A stretch of DNA of 64,000 nt from Linum tenue (lineage: Eukaryota > Streptophyta > Magnoliopsida > Malpighiales > Linaceae): NCBI GenBank assembly GCA_946122785.1, contig CAMGYJ010000007.1, forward strand, positions 7,022,909 through 7,086,908, read 5' to 3'. The notes beneath the pieces were generated by a model. The model was given only the letters and a program-made list of their open reading frames with translations, was not told where the DNA came from and ran no database searches. Below are positions 21,368 through 32,200 of this stretch, one piece after another. Made by a program: the position numbers and the translations under genes. Numbering within the stretch: the stretch's first letter is position 1; every line of letters begins with the position of its first letter.

Positions 21368-21778
21368 GATTGGTTAGCTTGCTTAACCCCTCTATGGGTT
21401 GAAAAAATATAACCCTATTAATTATAGTTAATTATAGTATTAAATTTGTGTTGCACTTAATAATTTTTGAGAATTAATTTTTTTTTAAACTACCATTGCG
21501 CTGATACAACTATCATTGCACCTGTACACTGAACTCATATTCATTACATTTCTTTTTTTAAACTACCATTACACTGATACACCATTGCACCTGTTCATTG
21601 ATATCATTGCATTAGTAGAACTATCATTGCATTGAAAAAAGGAAAGTAATTAATATGAATTTTTAATTCAGACAGATTATTTAATGCAACACAAATCAAT
21701 TATCTTAAAAGCCTATAATTAATAGGAGTTTCATTTTTCCTACACCTTTAGGGGTAGTCATGCTATCTCACCCCCCGA
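21368..21778. mobile_element. ~410-bp long-TIR MITE, family member 2
   Basis: The left arm (GGGATTGGTTAGCTTGCTTAA, AACCCTATTAATTATAG) pairs with the right arm (CTATAATTAATAGGAG, GGGGTAGTCATGCTATCTCA). Length and interior (ACCATTGC...CTGATACA repeats) match the element at 9714-10129. No target duplication was recognised, so it is probably older or its edges are off by a few bases. Confidence 0.6.
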
Positions 21779-21892
21779 TTATTTTCGACAGATAATTGTA
21801 AAAGATACTTTGGATTTACAAGTGATCATCACACGACACGATGATAGATGGTACTAATAGTGTTTTTTTTTGTCAATTGGAGAAATTCATCA

Positions 21893-23110
21893 CAAATAGA
21901 TAGGGTAATTATCATAAATGGTAATAAACCTATTCACTTTGTACAAAACGGTCACAAACCTTTAATTTTGCACGTTTCAGTAATAAAAGTTTGAGTGAAT
22001 ATCAAAGAGGTCAATACGTCCACTTCCATCCAAAAATCCGTTACTTTTGCCTAGTTAACATGACACATCATTAAAAAAATTAATAATAAAATTATTTAAT
22101 AATCCAAATTAACCCTCACAACCCAACCGGTTCAATCTCCCGGTCATCTCTTTGATTCTTCGGCATCAGTATGCAAATGGCGGATCAAGTGAGCTGTTTC
22201 TTGATTAGAAGCCTTGGGAATGGAAAAGGAGCGAAATTGAATCAGTTTCCCCAATCAATACCTATGAACAAAGTGGTATCAATCTTTCTTACATTATCCC
22301 GCAACCAATCGGAGGTCAAGATCAGAAACTCCCAAACACATTGAATTCGCACAACTTTGGTCACCGGCTCGGCAACCACGAACTCCTTAAGATGCCCATC
22401 TCTGATCCCTCTCGTCACCGCAAGAGACCCTCGAATCCGCCAAACACCCCTGCGGCAATCCACGTAACCGTCGAGGGCCTCGATTCGCTTCTTCTCCTCC
22501 GGACGAGAAGCTCGATTATCGGACGTGAGCGCCTCCGCGACTCCTCTCCTGCTCATCACGGCGCCGCAGTCGCCGGCGTTCGACACCACGAGGTTGTCGT
22601 CCTGACCGCCTCTTCGAATCTGCCATCGTTAGATCTAGACAACGACGATGATACTTCGGCGGTGCCGGTGATGTTTTCCCAAAATTATTTGATGCGAATC
22701 CAGCTGCTCTAGCGCCGCCGTGTCCGTCGAAGACTCTGAACGTAGACTACATCAATCGAGAAGTGGAATTGAGCTTTGGATCTACTTTTCTTTTCTGTTG
22801 ATTTCTCCAAATCGTGAAGGGTGGGTATTAGCTATATATTAGGGTACGGTCGGGTGGGTATAGAGCTACCGAATCGGTTGGGTTTTGCTGGTTAATTCAA
22901 ATGATTAAATGTTTTTTTATTGATATTTTTAATGATGTGTCATGCTGACTGTGCAAAACTAACAGATTTTTGGACGGAAGTAGATGGATTGACCCTTTTG
23001 TTATTCACTCAAACTTGTATTACTGAAACGTGCAAAATTAAAGATTTGTGACCGTTTTGTACAAAGTGGATAGTTTTGTGACCATTTATGATAACTACCC
23101 CAAATAGATA
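21893..23110. mobile_element. Pack-MULE 2 (1198 bp) with perfect 10-bp target duplication
   Basis: CAAATAGATA flanks both sides (21893-21902 and 23101-23110). The element 21903-23100 starts GGGTAATTATCATAAATGG and ends TTTATGATAACTACCC, the same family ends as Pack-MULE 1. The inverted repeats span about 230 bp and enclose a GC-rich core derived from a protein phosphatase gene. No transposase is encoded, so it depends on an autonomous MULE elsewhere. Confidence 0.9.
22242..22737 (-). pseudogene. captured PP2C phosphatase fragment inside Pack-MULE 2
   Basis: On the minus strand, 22737-22680 reads RVFDGHGGARAAGFASNN, the first metal-binding PP2C motif. After a break, another frame reads NLVVSNAGDC then a 115-codon open stretch with VAEALTSDNRASR, GYVDCRRGVWRIRGSLAVTR, RDGHLKEFVVAEP and EFLILTSDWLRDNV. 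This is the core of a clade B (AP2C-like) plant PP2C, a Ser/Thr phosphatase family that inactivates MAP kinases. The usual GD and DGLWD are here RD and DWLRD, key positions lost, and the sequence between motif 1 and VVSNAGDC is compressed and frame-broken. It is therefore not a working phosphatase, although a transcript could act as antisense or siRNA source for the parent gene. Confidence 0.8.
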
Positions 23111-23909
23111 GAAAATCTCGATAGTACTCTTCTATCGTACAACAATTTATCGAGTTGGTCTAAATGACACCATAATCGTATTGATGACCATCAATGGAAG
23201 GGTAATGTAAGAGTAGTGACGAGACGATAATTAATAATGCTACAGATAAACAAAATTGTTATTGAATAGAACAAAGATCAGGTTGTGGATGGACATTATA
23301 TGTTACAGTTTATATGTAATTGCTCTTCCATCAAACATGATCATGTGAATAAAATTTTCGAAGGGTGTATTAGATTTCATTCATAACTAATGTTAGGTTA
23401 CATTTTTTACGAGTAATTATCACATTATGCCTATAAAAGAGTGACATCACATGTGACATAAGAGGAAAAACTCACCCTTTCAAAAGTTGTCTAGATTCTG
23501 AATTTGTTTGCAATTTCAATGTTTCGTTCCATCTACCATTTTCTAAGTCACCAACACAACATTTTTTTAGTGGAAAGCTAATAAGTGAGAGTTTTAAACA
23601 CTTGAGAGGAAAATTCATTATAAGAAAGTACTTAAAAGAAATATAGGAACTAACAATACACTTTATAGAAAAAATAATTATAAGAAAGAACTTAAAATAT
23701 TTATACAAAAATAAATAATTGCTCATAAGGCATCGAAAAAGAAATATCATAATTTTCGATGAATCCATTTTATCAAAGTATACGTGCACCAATACCATCA
23801 CAAACAAGAATTATGCAATTACTAAGATTTATTAATGTAGATCGATGGTCTAAGCCTCATGAATGATGCCCCCACCCTAAAAAAACACGTTGTTAAGTAA
23901 CTCAATGAG
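23111..23909. other. AT-rich intergenic DNA
   Basis: The minus-strand open frame 23472-23807 is AT-driven (Phe/Leu/Ile-rich) with no recognised domain. I do not consider it a gene. Confidence 0.4.
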
Positions 23910-24634
23910 CGAGATTTTAGGGCGGGAAACGGTGCGGTCTGGTTCAGACCAGACCATTTATACGGTCTATGGTTCAGACCGAGAGACTGAAGTATAGATA
24001 ACAGATCAGACCACAGACTATACGGTCCGGTCCAGACTACGCCTGTGCGGTTTGGTTCGGCCCGGTCTTGTCTAGATAGACCACACTCAACGAAAAATGA
24101 ACAATTTGTTTCGTCAACCACACAAAATATTGAACCAATAACCAAGAAAAATAATTGTTATTTGCCTTAAAACATCAATCATAACATGCATGAATAATTT
24201 TGGTACCCTAATTCTTATTACATAACAAAGATTTAAAATAAAAGCATCTCAACTTGCACCATAACGTCATAAAATATTAACATAATGTCATATTGAGGCA
24301 TGCTTATCTCTACTCTCTGGTTAAATGTGGTTGTGAATGAAGGAGAGACGAGATTCACAAAATTAATGTTGAGACTTGGGTGTCATTGTGGGAGTTGGGA
24401 GAGTGGCCAAATGGGTTGTTAATATGTATTGACAAGTCGGTTGGGTCCACGGTTTGGTCCATTAAACCGCGGTCTAGACCAGACCAGACCAAGAGATCAA
24501 AACATAAAATAATACAGACCATGGACCAGACCAGACCATACTTAACGGTCTACGGTCCGGACCAAACTGTACGGTACGATTTGGACCATGGTTTTTCTAA
24601 CGGTCTGGTCTGTTTTCCCAGTCCTACGAGATTT
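23910..24634. mobile_element. 709-bp hAT-type element with perfect 8-bp target duplication
   Basis: CGAGATTT flanks the element at 23910-23917 and 24627-24634. The ends are TAGGGCGGGAAAC (left) and GTTTTCCCAGTCCTA (right). About 150-180 bp at each end consists of GGTCTGGTC/GACCAGACC-type repeats that pair with each other. Between them is AT-rich filler with no transposase. The same GGTCTGG-rich subfamily appears at 60574-61471. Confidence 0.85.
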
Positions 24635-24891
24635 AAAGGTTTATTTTACGAAGTGATCAAAATTCGGTTCCTTTTTCTTAACGTCACAACAATTGCCACA
24701 TATAGAATCCATATCGAAAAAATTGTTCGATTTATATATAGTTGTTCAAGCCGCCATCAAAAGTAGGGTCTTCATGGTTGTTGGAAGTGGATAGGGTGCT
24801 AACACCTTTAACCGTTAGTACTATATTGATACTTATTTTAAATGTATTATAGTAACTATCTCTTCTCCCTTCTGTATTCCTTCCCCTTCTC
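24635..24891. other. short intergenic stretch
   Basis: No gene or repeat recognised between the hAT-type element and the second TRIM. Confidence 0.4.
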
Positions 24892-25237
24892 CTTCTTGTC
24901 ATAAACCAGTTGGTCCCAATAACTCTAGTTGTTGGTAGAAGGTTATGCTGGATCTTATACATGCCCTTGTATGGTACTTAACCACTTCCTTACACGCCCT
25001 CTCAAACGAAAGCCGACTCATGGGTTTGAAGTTTGCACAGGCCCGCCATACCATGTGCTTGAAGACAACGGTTAATATTGGGGGTCGTGAGGACTTGAAT
25101 ACGTGACCTCAAGGACAAACCAGCTCTGATACCATGTCATAAACCAATTGGTCCCAATAACTCGAGTTGTTGGGAGAAGGTTATGCTGGATCTTATACAG
25201 GCCCGTGTATGGTACTTAACCACTTCCTTACACTTCT
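24892..25237 (-). mobile_element. TRIM retrotransposon, 336 bp, minus orientation
   Basis: CTTCT at 24892-24896 and 25233-25237 is the 5-bp target duplication. Two 98-bp LTRs (24897-24994 and 25135-25232) run, on the minus strand, from TGTAAGG to TATGACA. Next to the right LTR the complement of the primer site is GCTCTGATACCATG, the initiator Met-tRNA type, with one change from the TRIM at 15.7 kb. The polypurine tract complement (CGCCCTCTCAAACG) adjoins the left LTR. The 140-bp interior has no coding sequence. It shares CAACTCGAGTTATTGGGA-like core sequence with the first TRIM, so both belong to one superfamily. Confidence 0.85.
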
Positions 25238-25493
25238 CCTCCCCCTCCCCCTTCCATTAACGTTGTTTTTCTATGTTTCATTTAGAAATTACAGTTTTGC
25301 CATATGAACTTAATAAAAATTAGTACCTAAATTTATTTATTTTTTAATTTTGAGTCCTAAAAAATCGACGGAGAATTAAATTTTAGTATATAAAAATTTC
25401 ATTTCTTACATTTTGGTACCTTAACTTTATGAAATTTACAAACGTGTCAACTGCTATTCTGCTAAGAAACTTCTGGCATACTATGAGGAGGTT
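25238..25493. other. short intergenic stretch
   Basis: AT-rich sequence between the TRIM and the LINE insertion site. Nothing recognised. Confidence 0.4.
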
Positions 25494-27395
25494 CTAGCTT
25501 ACTTTTTTTTTACAGTGGTAAATCATTGTTACTTATATTCCTCAATCCAAAAGTCAGGATACATCAGTAAAGAAAGAATCCAACACATTCAAAACAGTAA
25601 TCCAATCTTCGGGGAGTGATCTCTAATTGAAAGAGCGCGCAATCCAGTCTGCCCGAAAGTTGTTCTTTCTTCGGATGAACTTAACCTTAATGCTTGGCAC
25701 TCTATTAAGAATGGCGGTCATAACACTGAGTCTTGCCGCACATGCCCACGGCCAACATTCAGGTGGCATTGCCATTGCGTTCACAAGAGATAGACAATCG
25801 GATTTCACGTGAACTGTTGCGTTCAGTCTTTGAGGTGCTATAATAGCTTCCTGAAGAGCCATAGATTCAGCTTCAATTGGCGAGGAACAAGTAAGAGGAC
25901 CAGCCGCGCCATCACAAACCTGTCCATAGTCATTGATAATCACATAACCATAAGCCGCCTCCTGGGATTCATTGAAGAATGAACCATCACAGTGAATCTC
26001 AAAGCTGGGATTGCTTGGCGGTGGAGCAGGGGTGTTCCGGAGGGGAGTACGTTGATCCAAGTGGAGTCTCTGTTGCAATGGGACTTTCGGACAATCTGTC
26101 CATTGCTTCAGATCACGAGCAACATTGGAGCACGAACGAGGGGGCCATGGGGTGACATTGTTGAACACCTTCTCGTTTCTTGCCAACCAAATAGCCCACA
26201 ATGGGTAGATGATGAGGTGAGTTGACTGCTCTGGGATTCCTTTTTGGAGCTGGAAAAGCCAATCAAGAGTATTAGTCAGAGGAGGGGGTGTGGATATGGA
26301 TGGGAAACAAACTTTCCACGTCTCTTGAGCATGGCCGCACTCAAACAGGCAGTGCTGAATGGTCTCCGGGCATCCCGTGCACACTGGGCATTCAGGGGAG
26401 GGAGAGCAGTTGCGGGAGGAGAGCTTTGATTTTATAGCCAACACTCCTTTCGCACATCTCCACAAGAAGAACTTCATTTTTGGTGGAATAGCAGTTCCCC
26501 AAAGCCATCTCCATTTTTCCTTCTCACTCTGTTGAGAGGTTGCAGTTTGCCCACCGGTCAACTGGTTTCTATTGTGCATTGATCTATAGGCCGATCCCAC
26601 CAAGAAACATCCATCAATTGTCGGTTTCCAGGCCCAGAAGTCAGCAACATCCTGGTGGCCGATTGGGATTCTTCGAATAGCTTCCCCTTCTTGTGCTGAT
26701 GTGAATCTATTCAGTCTTTCATCGTTCCAGACCCGGTTGTGTTGGTTGATCCATTCAGCCACCAAAACCGATGGTGGGTTCTGCCGCTGAATTCTCTGTC
26801 CCTGTAACATTTGAATCCATGGATCATTGTACACCCTAGTGCTCTTTCCATTGCCAATCACTCTCAGGATATCCATCTCCAACTGCCCTTTAGCGAGCCA
26901 CAGACTAGTCCATATCCAGGATGACCTCGCCCCTTTCCTGGCAGCGAGGAAGTCACTTCGTGGGAAGTACAAAGCCTTGAGTAGTCTAGCCCATAATGCA
27001 TCAGGGGTCACTAGGAGACGCCAACATTGCTTCATCAACAAAGCAATGTTAAAATTCTTGAACGATCGGAAACCCAGACCTCCCTCTTCTTTACTCCTGA
27101 GCAGAATCTCCCCCTTGCACTAGTATATGGCCTTTCTTTGCATAGACCCTGACCAAAAAAATCTCCTAACCAATGCATCCATTCTGTTCGTGATTGATGC
27201 TGGGAGCAAGAATAGGAACATAATATAAGTCGAAATTGCCTGCAACACTGCTTTGATTAGAGTCTCTTTCCCTCATGGTGATAGTAGGAGACTTTGCCAG
27301 TTTTCCCCTCTACTTTCAATTCTTTGGATGAGAAAAGTGAACGTTTCCTTTTTGGAATTCCCCCATTCTGTTGGGACTCCAAGCTAGCTTACTTT
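25494..27395 (-). mobile_element. 5'-truncated LINE (1878 bp) with 12-bp target duplication
   Basis: CTAGCTTACTTT occurs at 25494-25505 and 27384-27395. The insert 25506-27383 reads on the minus strand and has a short A-tail, seen as T residues from 25503. The 5' end stops in the region between RT thumb and zf-RVT (LGVPTEWGNSKKETFTFL), so no catalytic RT box is present. It belongs to a different LINE family from the 18.4-kb copy. Confidence 0.9.
25623..27041 (-). pseudogene. LINE polymerase C-terminal part: zf-RVT and RNase H
   Basis: 472 open codons, continuing upstream in the same frame to 27383 apart from two stops. The zf-RVT domain shows IPPKMKFFLWRCAKGVL and CPVCTGCPETIQHCLFECGHA. The RNase H domain shows EIHCDGSFF, PIEAESMALQEAI, VKSDCLSLVNAM and NNFRADWIARS. 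The upstream stops fall where related LINEs have Trp: TGA near 27275 (SP.GKETLIKAV) and TAG near 27122 (Y.CKGEILLRS). Both are single G-to-A changes from TGG, consistent with methyl-cytosine decay. Being truncated, it is not functional. Confidence 0.85.
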
Positions 27396-27889
27396 GTGGA
27401 AGTTCAAGCCTACTTTGAGGAGTTTTTGGCCCAATTCGGTGGTTCCACTCTCTTTCTCACATTTAATGCAAAAGGGATGGCTGGTCCCCCCTCTCCTTCT
27501 CCCAATTTTTATTAAAGGCTAGCCGCGTACCCCTCATTTTTTTTTCTTTCATTAATTGTGGTCAACTAATTTAAAATGAAAAGTTATCCAAATGAAATGG
27601 TCAATCTAGTATTATCACCATTCTAAAAAAAGTTAGCATACTAGACTTTGTTGAAAGATGATTTGATGCATTAATGAGTATCATCAATTCATTCCAAAAA
27701 GCACTCGATTAGAGTTCATGTGTTGTGTTTGGTGATTCAGATTCACCAATTCACTGACACCTCGTCTAGTTTTCTCTTATGGTGGATCTTACTCCTACCA
27801 GATCTCCTCTCCCCAGTACCCAAGTCCCCAAGCTCGAACCAGAATCAGCCACGTCTACATTTATGTTTCCCAGTAGCTTCAACAGTTGA
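27396..27889. other. left flank of the large LTR retrotransposon
   Basis: No gene recognised. Before the retrotransposon inserted at 27895 this sequence was contiguous with 41163, so it belonged to the upstream region of the TDBD gene. Confidence 0.4.
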
Positions 27890-27894
27890 ACTCC

Positions 27895-29189
27895 TGTTGA
27901 CACCTAAAATTAATTTGTCCTGAATTAAATGCCGCATTAATTAGTCTCGGCATTTAATTCGATATCGCGGGTAAAAAACGGTGTCGTTTGGAGTTGAGCG
28001 GTGTCGCGGAGAGTTAAAACGATACCGCGAAACGGAAAAGCGGTACCGCAAGGAAGCTCAGCGGTACCGCGACACCGCCGGAAAATAAGATGGGGCCGCG
28101 CGTTTTGTTATTGGTGTTGGAGAAGGAGTTTTTTCTCTAATTAATTATTATCTTTATTCCTTATCGGAAAGGGAAAAAACGATACCGCGTGGAGTCGAGC
28201 GGTGTCGCGGAGAGTTAAAACGGTACAGCGAAACAGGAAAACGGTACCGCAAGGAAGCTCAGCGGTACCGCGGTACTGGAAACGGTACCGAAAATAAAGT
28301 TGGGCATCAATGGTGGGAATCCGACGATGCCGGGGTGCTAAGAGCTACGTCAATGTTGTAAGCCATGAATCACCATAGAAAGTGGCATTGATATTGTGAG
28401 TGCATCGATGTTGCAAGGCTAGGAGCTCAGTGTTGCGGTGTTGTTTGTGATACGCCGTCGTTTTATGAACAAGGATGAATGTAGTTTGGCTTGAGGAGTG
28501 GGGGTGGATTATCGAACCCGGGTGGATATTTACAAGGGTGGTTCAATGTCGTTTTGTCAAGTTGCTGCGTAGCAAAGCGGTTTCGCACTCGTGGGAGTTA
28601 CGCAACAAGGAGGAAGTTACCTGCACGGTTGACAGGAGTGAAGACGTGGGAGACAAAGGCGCGAAGGCAGTTACTGCGACGAGAAGAAGCGCGAAGTATA
28701 AAGATTGGAAAGAGAGAGAAGTTAAAGACGGCAAAATCAAATCACAAACTGCACCGTCGCAGATTTTATCTTTTCTCTCTCTAGTTCGTAGAACCGCTCT
28801 GTCAAAGAACTCCTTTGCAGAGTCGTAGATCGTAGCTTGTAGTCGTAGTCGCGGAGCTCTCCAGAGGAACCTCCATAGGAGTAGAGGTAACGTAACTTAG
28901 AACACTCCTGGTTCGATTTTCTGTTTATTCGAACACCCTCGTTCGAACGTAGTTTGGAGAGGTGTGAACCGAGTAACAGTTGTTTGATTAGAGTCAAAGG
29001 TGTATCGATCGAATCAACGACGCCGACACCGGCGGCGGCCATTTGACGATCGTCTTTGTTTCTGTTTTAATCGATCAAATCAACGGCGCCGACACCGGCG
29101 GCGGATATTTGACGATTTTTGTCTGATTTCGTGTTTGTGTTTACTTGAAACCAGTGCACATTGAACACGCGAGTTTCGCCAACGAAACA
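27895..29189 (+). repeat. 5' LTR
   Basis: Begins TGTTGACACC and ends ACGAAACA. U3 carries a duplicated block of about 110 bp (27965-28080 and 28175-28290) built from ACGATACCGCG / GCGGTACCGC motifs. A second tandem duplication (period 66 bp, CAACGACGCCGACACCGG) lies at 29012-29117, near the end of the LTR. Open frames inside it (for example 28475-28828) are repeated identically in the 3' LTR and are not treated as genes. Confidence 0.95.
28697..28703 (+). promoter_or_regulatory. LTR TATA box (U3)
   Basis: TATAAAG about 490 bp before the LTR end, so element transcripts probably start near 28730. The identical box in the 3' LTR (about 40671-40677) points toward the TDBD gene 1.3 kb downstream. 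Confidence 0.5.
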
Positions 29190-29191
29190 AA

Positions 29192-29209
29192 TTGGCACAC
29201 CTGGTGGGA
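29192..29209 (+). other. primer binding site
   Basis: TTGGCACACCTGGTGGGA starts two bases after the LTR end, where plant gypsy elements carry a site complementary to a tRNA 3' end (TGG start). The particular tRNA was not identified. Confidence 0.6.
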
Positions 29210-29222
29210 CGCGTGTGTTCGA

Positions 29223-32200
29223 ATGGCTCCGCGACGAAGGAATCCGGAAGGGGATGTTCCGCCCGGAATCGTGGAGGAACATGTGGCCAACATTGAAGGA
29301 GGCCAAGGAATCGGTGCTGAAGACATCGGCGGGTCCGAGAATCCGCCGTCCACAGCTGGGCCGACTGGAGATTTGTCAATCCGCCATTTCATGGAGGAGA
29401 ACCGTCGCATGTTTGCTAGCCTCAACAATGAGTTCGCAGGCTTCAAAGGCGAGGTAAATCAACGTTTTGACGCTTTAACTGCACGACATGATTCTCTTGA
29501 GTCTCGTGTTGATAGGCGTTTAGGCCAACTCTTTGAAGTTGTGACTAAAAACAGACATGATTTTGATGTTTTCGGGGATAAAAATCTACGTGATATGAAT
29601 GAAATCAGGGAGCTCTTGGGTAGACCAGTAACGCAACCTAGGGATTTGCCGCTAAACGGTGAAAACAATTTAAACAGCGAAACTGGTTTTCCAAACAACA
29701 GTGCTCGAATTAGTCCGCCAAGACAAGGAGCTTCGCCGACACCGGTGATGAACCCACCAACTCCGCGAGTTAATCTTGGCGAGACTAGCACTGCCGCTCA
29801 CACTCGGGTTGAACCACCGCCGTTTCACGGTGGGGGTCCACAAAATATTCCGGAGGCCAGACCTTACGTGGCTCCGATGAGCGGTGCTGGTGGTGGAGGA
29901 ACGATCAACAATGATCATGTTCCGCCACGCGGCTACCCACAAAACGTGCCTCCGCCTCCAAGCGGGCTTGGCATGGATCCTGGTGGATTCATACCACAAG
30001 GGGGGCAACTCGGGGGGCAAGACGTTAATGCGATTCGAGATCAAGTAGCACAGATGCTGGCGGATCAGTTTGGTTTAGGGATTAGACCAGCGATGCCGCC
30101 GGTGTATCGAAAACCATATCCGGATTGGGTTGATAGATACTACCCCTTTCCACGTGGTTTTCGCGTGCCTGATTTCATCACCTTCAGCGGGACTGGGGAT
30201 CAGTCCACCGTCGAGCATGTTGGACGATTCACGGTTCAGTGTGGTGATGTGAGTGATTTCTTGAAGTTGCGTTTGTTTGGCAACTCGTTGACCGGCCCTG
30301 CATTCGCATGGTACGTCAACTTGCCATCGAACTCGGTTCAAAATTGGCAGCAAATGGAACAAATGTTCCATGCCCAGTTCTACCGTTCTGAGCCAGAAGT
30401 GACAATGGCAGACTTGGCACGAATGCGCCAACAGCCAGGAGAAACAGTGGAACACTTTTTAACGAACTTTAAAAATGCAAGAAATCGCTGTTTTGTGAAC
30501 TTGACAGAACGCGAGTTTGTTAAACTGGCCCAGGGTGGATTGAATTTTGAACTTCGTAAAAAGTTTCAAGATAGGGAGTTTTTTGATTTGTTTCAATTGA
30601 TGTCCTGCGCTGTTAGATATGAATCTCTTCTCCGTGAAGAAGAACATAAGAGAAGTGGCTCTCGCGGACAATATTTCCCTAATTTTGAAAACTATGGTGT
30701 GAATAACGTCGGCAACGATGTTGACGAAGTTGAAGTTGATTTGGCCGAGATTGTGCAGGGGAAGCCATATGTGTGTGCTTCTCTAGCCAAGGCCGATGGG
30801 GAACCACAAGGTGGAAAGCCCAATCGTGCCCCGATTCAAACTAGAAAATATTCCTTTGATATCTCAAAATCAGAACTGATTTTCGACCAGCTTTACAAAG
30901 ATGGTCAAATTAAGTTGACTGGGGGGCATACTATCCCGCCAGCTGAAAAATTAAAAGGGAAACGATACTGTAAATGGCACAACAGTGCATCTCATTCAAC
31001 TAACATGTGTGTTGTGTTTCGCAACGTTGTGCAGGATGCAATTGAGAAAGGTCGGTTCAAGTTCCCAGAGCCGAGGAAGGAGGCCATGATTGTTGACACA
31101 GACCCGTTCCCAAACGTTGTCGGCGTCAACATGGTCAATCCCGATTTCTCTAAGATCAACCTGCCACGCTTCAAGTTGGTGGTGGACACATCGCCGCCGC
31201 CGAGTGGTAGTTCTGATGTGGCCCAGGGAGCTTCATCCTCCCAAGTGCAGGAGGGGCCACGCTTGGACCCAGTTGAGGAAGAGAATTTGTGTGCCCAGTG
31301 TCGCGGAAAGCTAACCATTGGGGGAGCGGGACCGAGCCAGTCGGTCCACCAGAGATTGGGACCACGACAGTTCAAACCGAGGTATCCCTCATATGAACGC
31401 AGTGTCGAAGGAGTACGTGCACCTGCGTGGGGAAGAGGGCAGCGTAGGCAGTGGGTTGCTCAAAGTGCCCCGCCTTTCAAAAGTCTACCTTTTGGGCTTG
31501 CCCAACCAGTGAGGGGTCCCCCACCTGTCAGGAGAACCTTCAGGATGCCAAATGTGCCACGGGGTGGTTGGCACACCTACGACGTCCGTCGTCAGCAGCC
31601 CATTGCGGTTGACGCGATGACAAGGACGCAGTATCGAAGGTACCTCCGCAAGAATGCTCAAGGAAGGAGGATTGCAAACTTGCAAGCAAATGTGAACGTA
31701 GACAACTCTGCCACGGGTCTGAGAGTGACTGTGGCCGGTGCTGGAAAGGTTGTCGAGGACAACCTGGACGGGAACGATCAGGGAGTCCCGGGGGAGGCTG
31801 AGTACGATGCTGAGCTGGATGACTCCCTCATCGAAGAGGAGATGCTGGAATTGGAGGAGCCGAAGTCGAAATTCGATCGGAAAAACAAGGATGACGATGA
31901 TGACAACCAAGGTGCACCCATGACGATCCAGTTTGGAAGTCTACCACCGGTTGTGGTGAACAATTACATCTTGCCTTTGATTTTCCACATTGATTTGGAA
32001 AATCAGGGAGAGGATGGCGAGTTCGTGATGGAGGTTGAGGAGTTGGACGAGGCTGCTCAAGAGGTCAACGTTGCTGAGCTGGTGAGCGGTTTTGCTCAAC
32101 TGACTTTAGAGGAGGAGAATGAGGAGCCAGCTGCGGCAGAGTTGGTTGGCGGGGCTGCGGATCTGCCAATCGAGGCTGAGCCGTGGAGTGCAATGATGGC

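Noticed and set aside
22341..22712. 123-codon plus-strand frame in Pack-MULE 2
   Set aside because: It is the antisense shadow of the captured PP2C sequence; the conserved motifs are on the minus strand.
23472..23807. 111-codon minus-strand frame, Phe/Ile-rich
   Set aside because: AT-rich DNA gives hydrophobic open frames by chance; no start context, domain or neighbours support it.
28475..28828. 117-codon frame in the 5' LTR, repeated identically at 40449-40802
   Set aside because: Both copies lie in the LTRs upstream of or across the probable TATA box; identity only reflects the youth of the element. No domain seen.
29145..29222. Upstream extension of the gag frame into the LTR
   Set aside because: The extension starts at a TTG and lies across the LTR end and primer site; the first ATG after the primer site is 29223.
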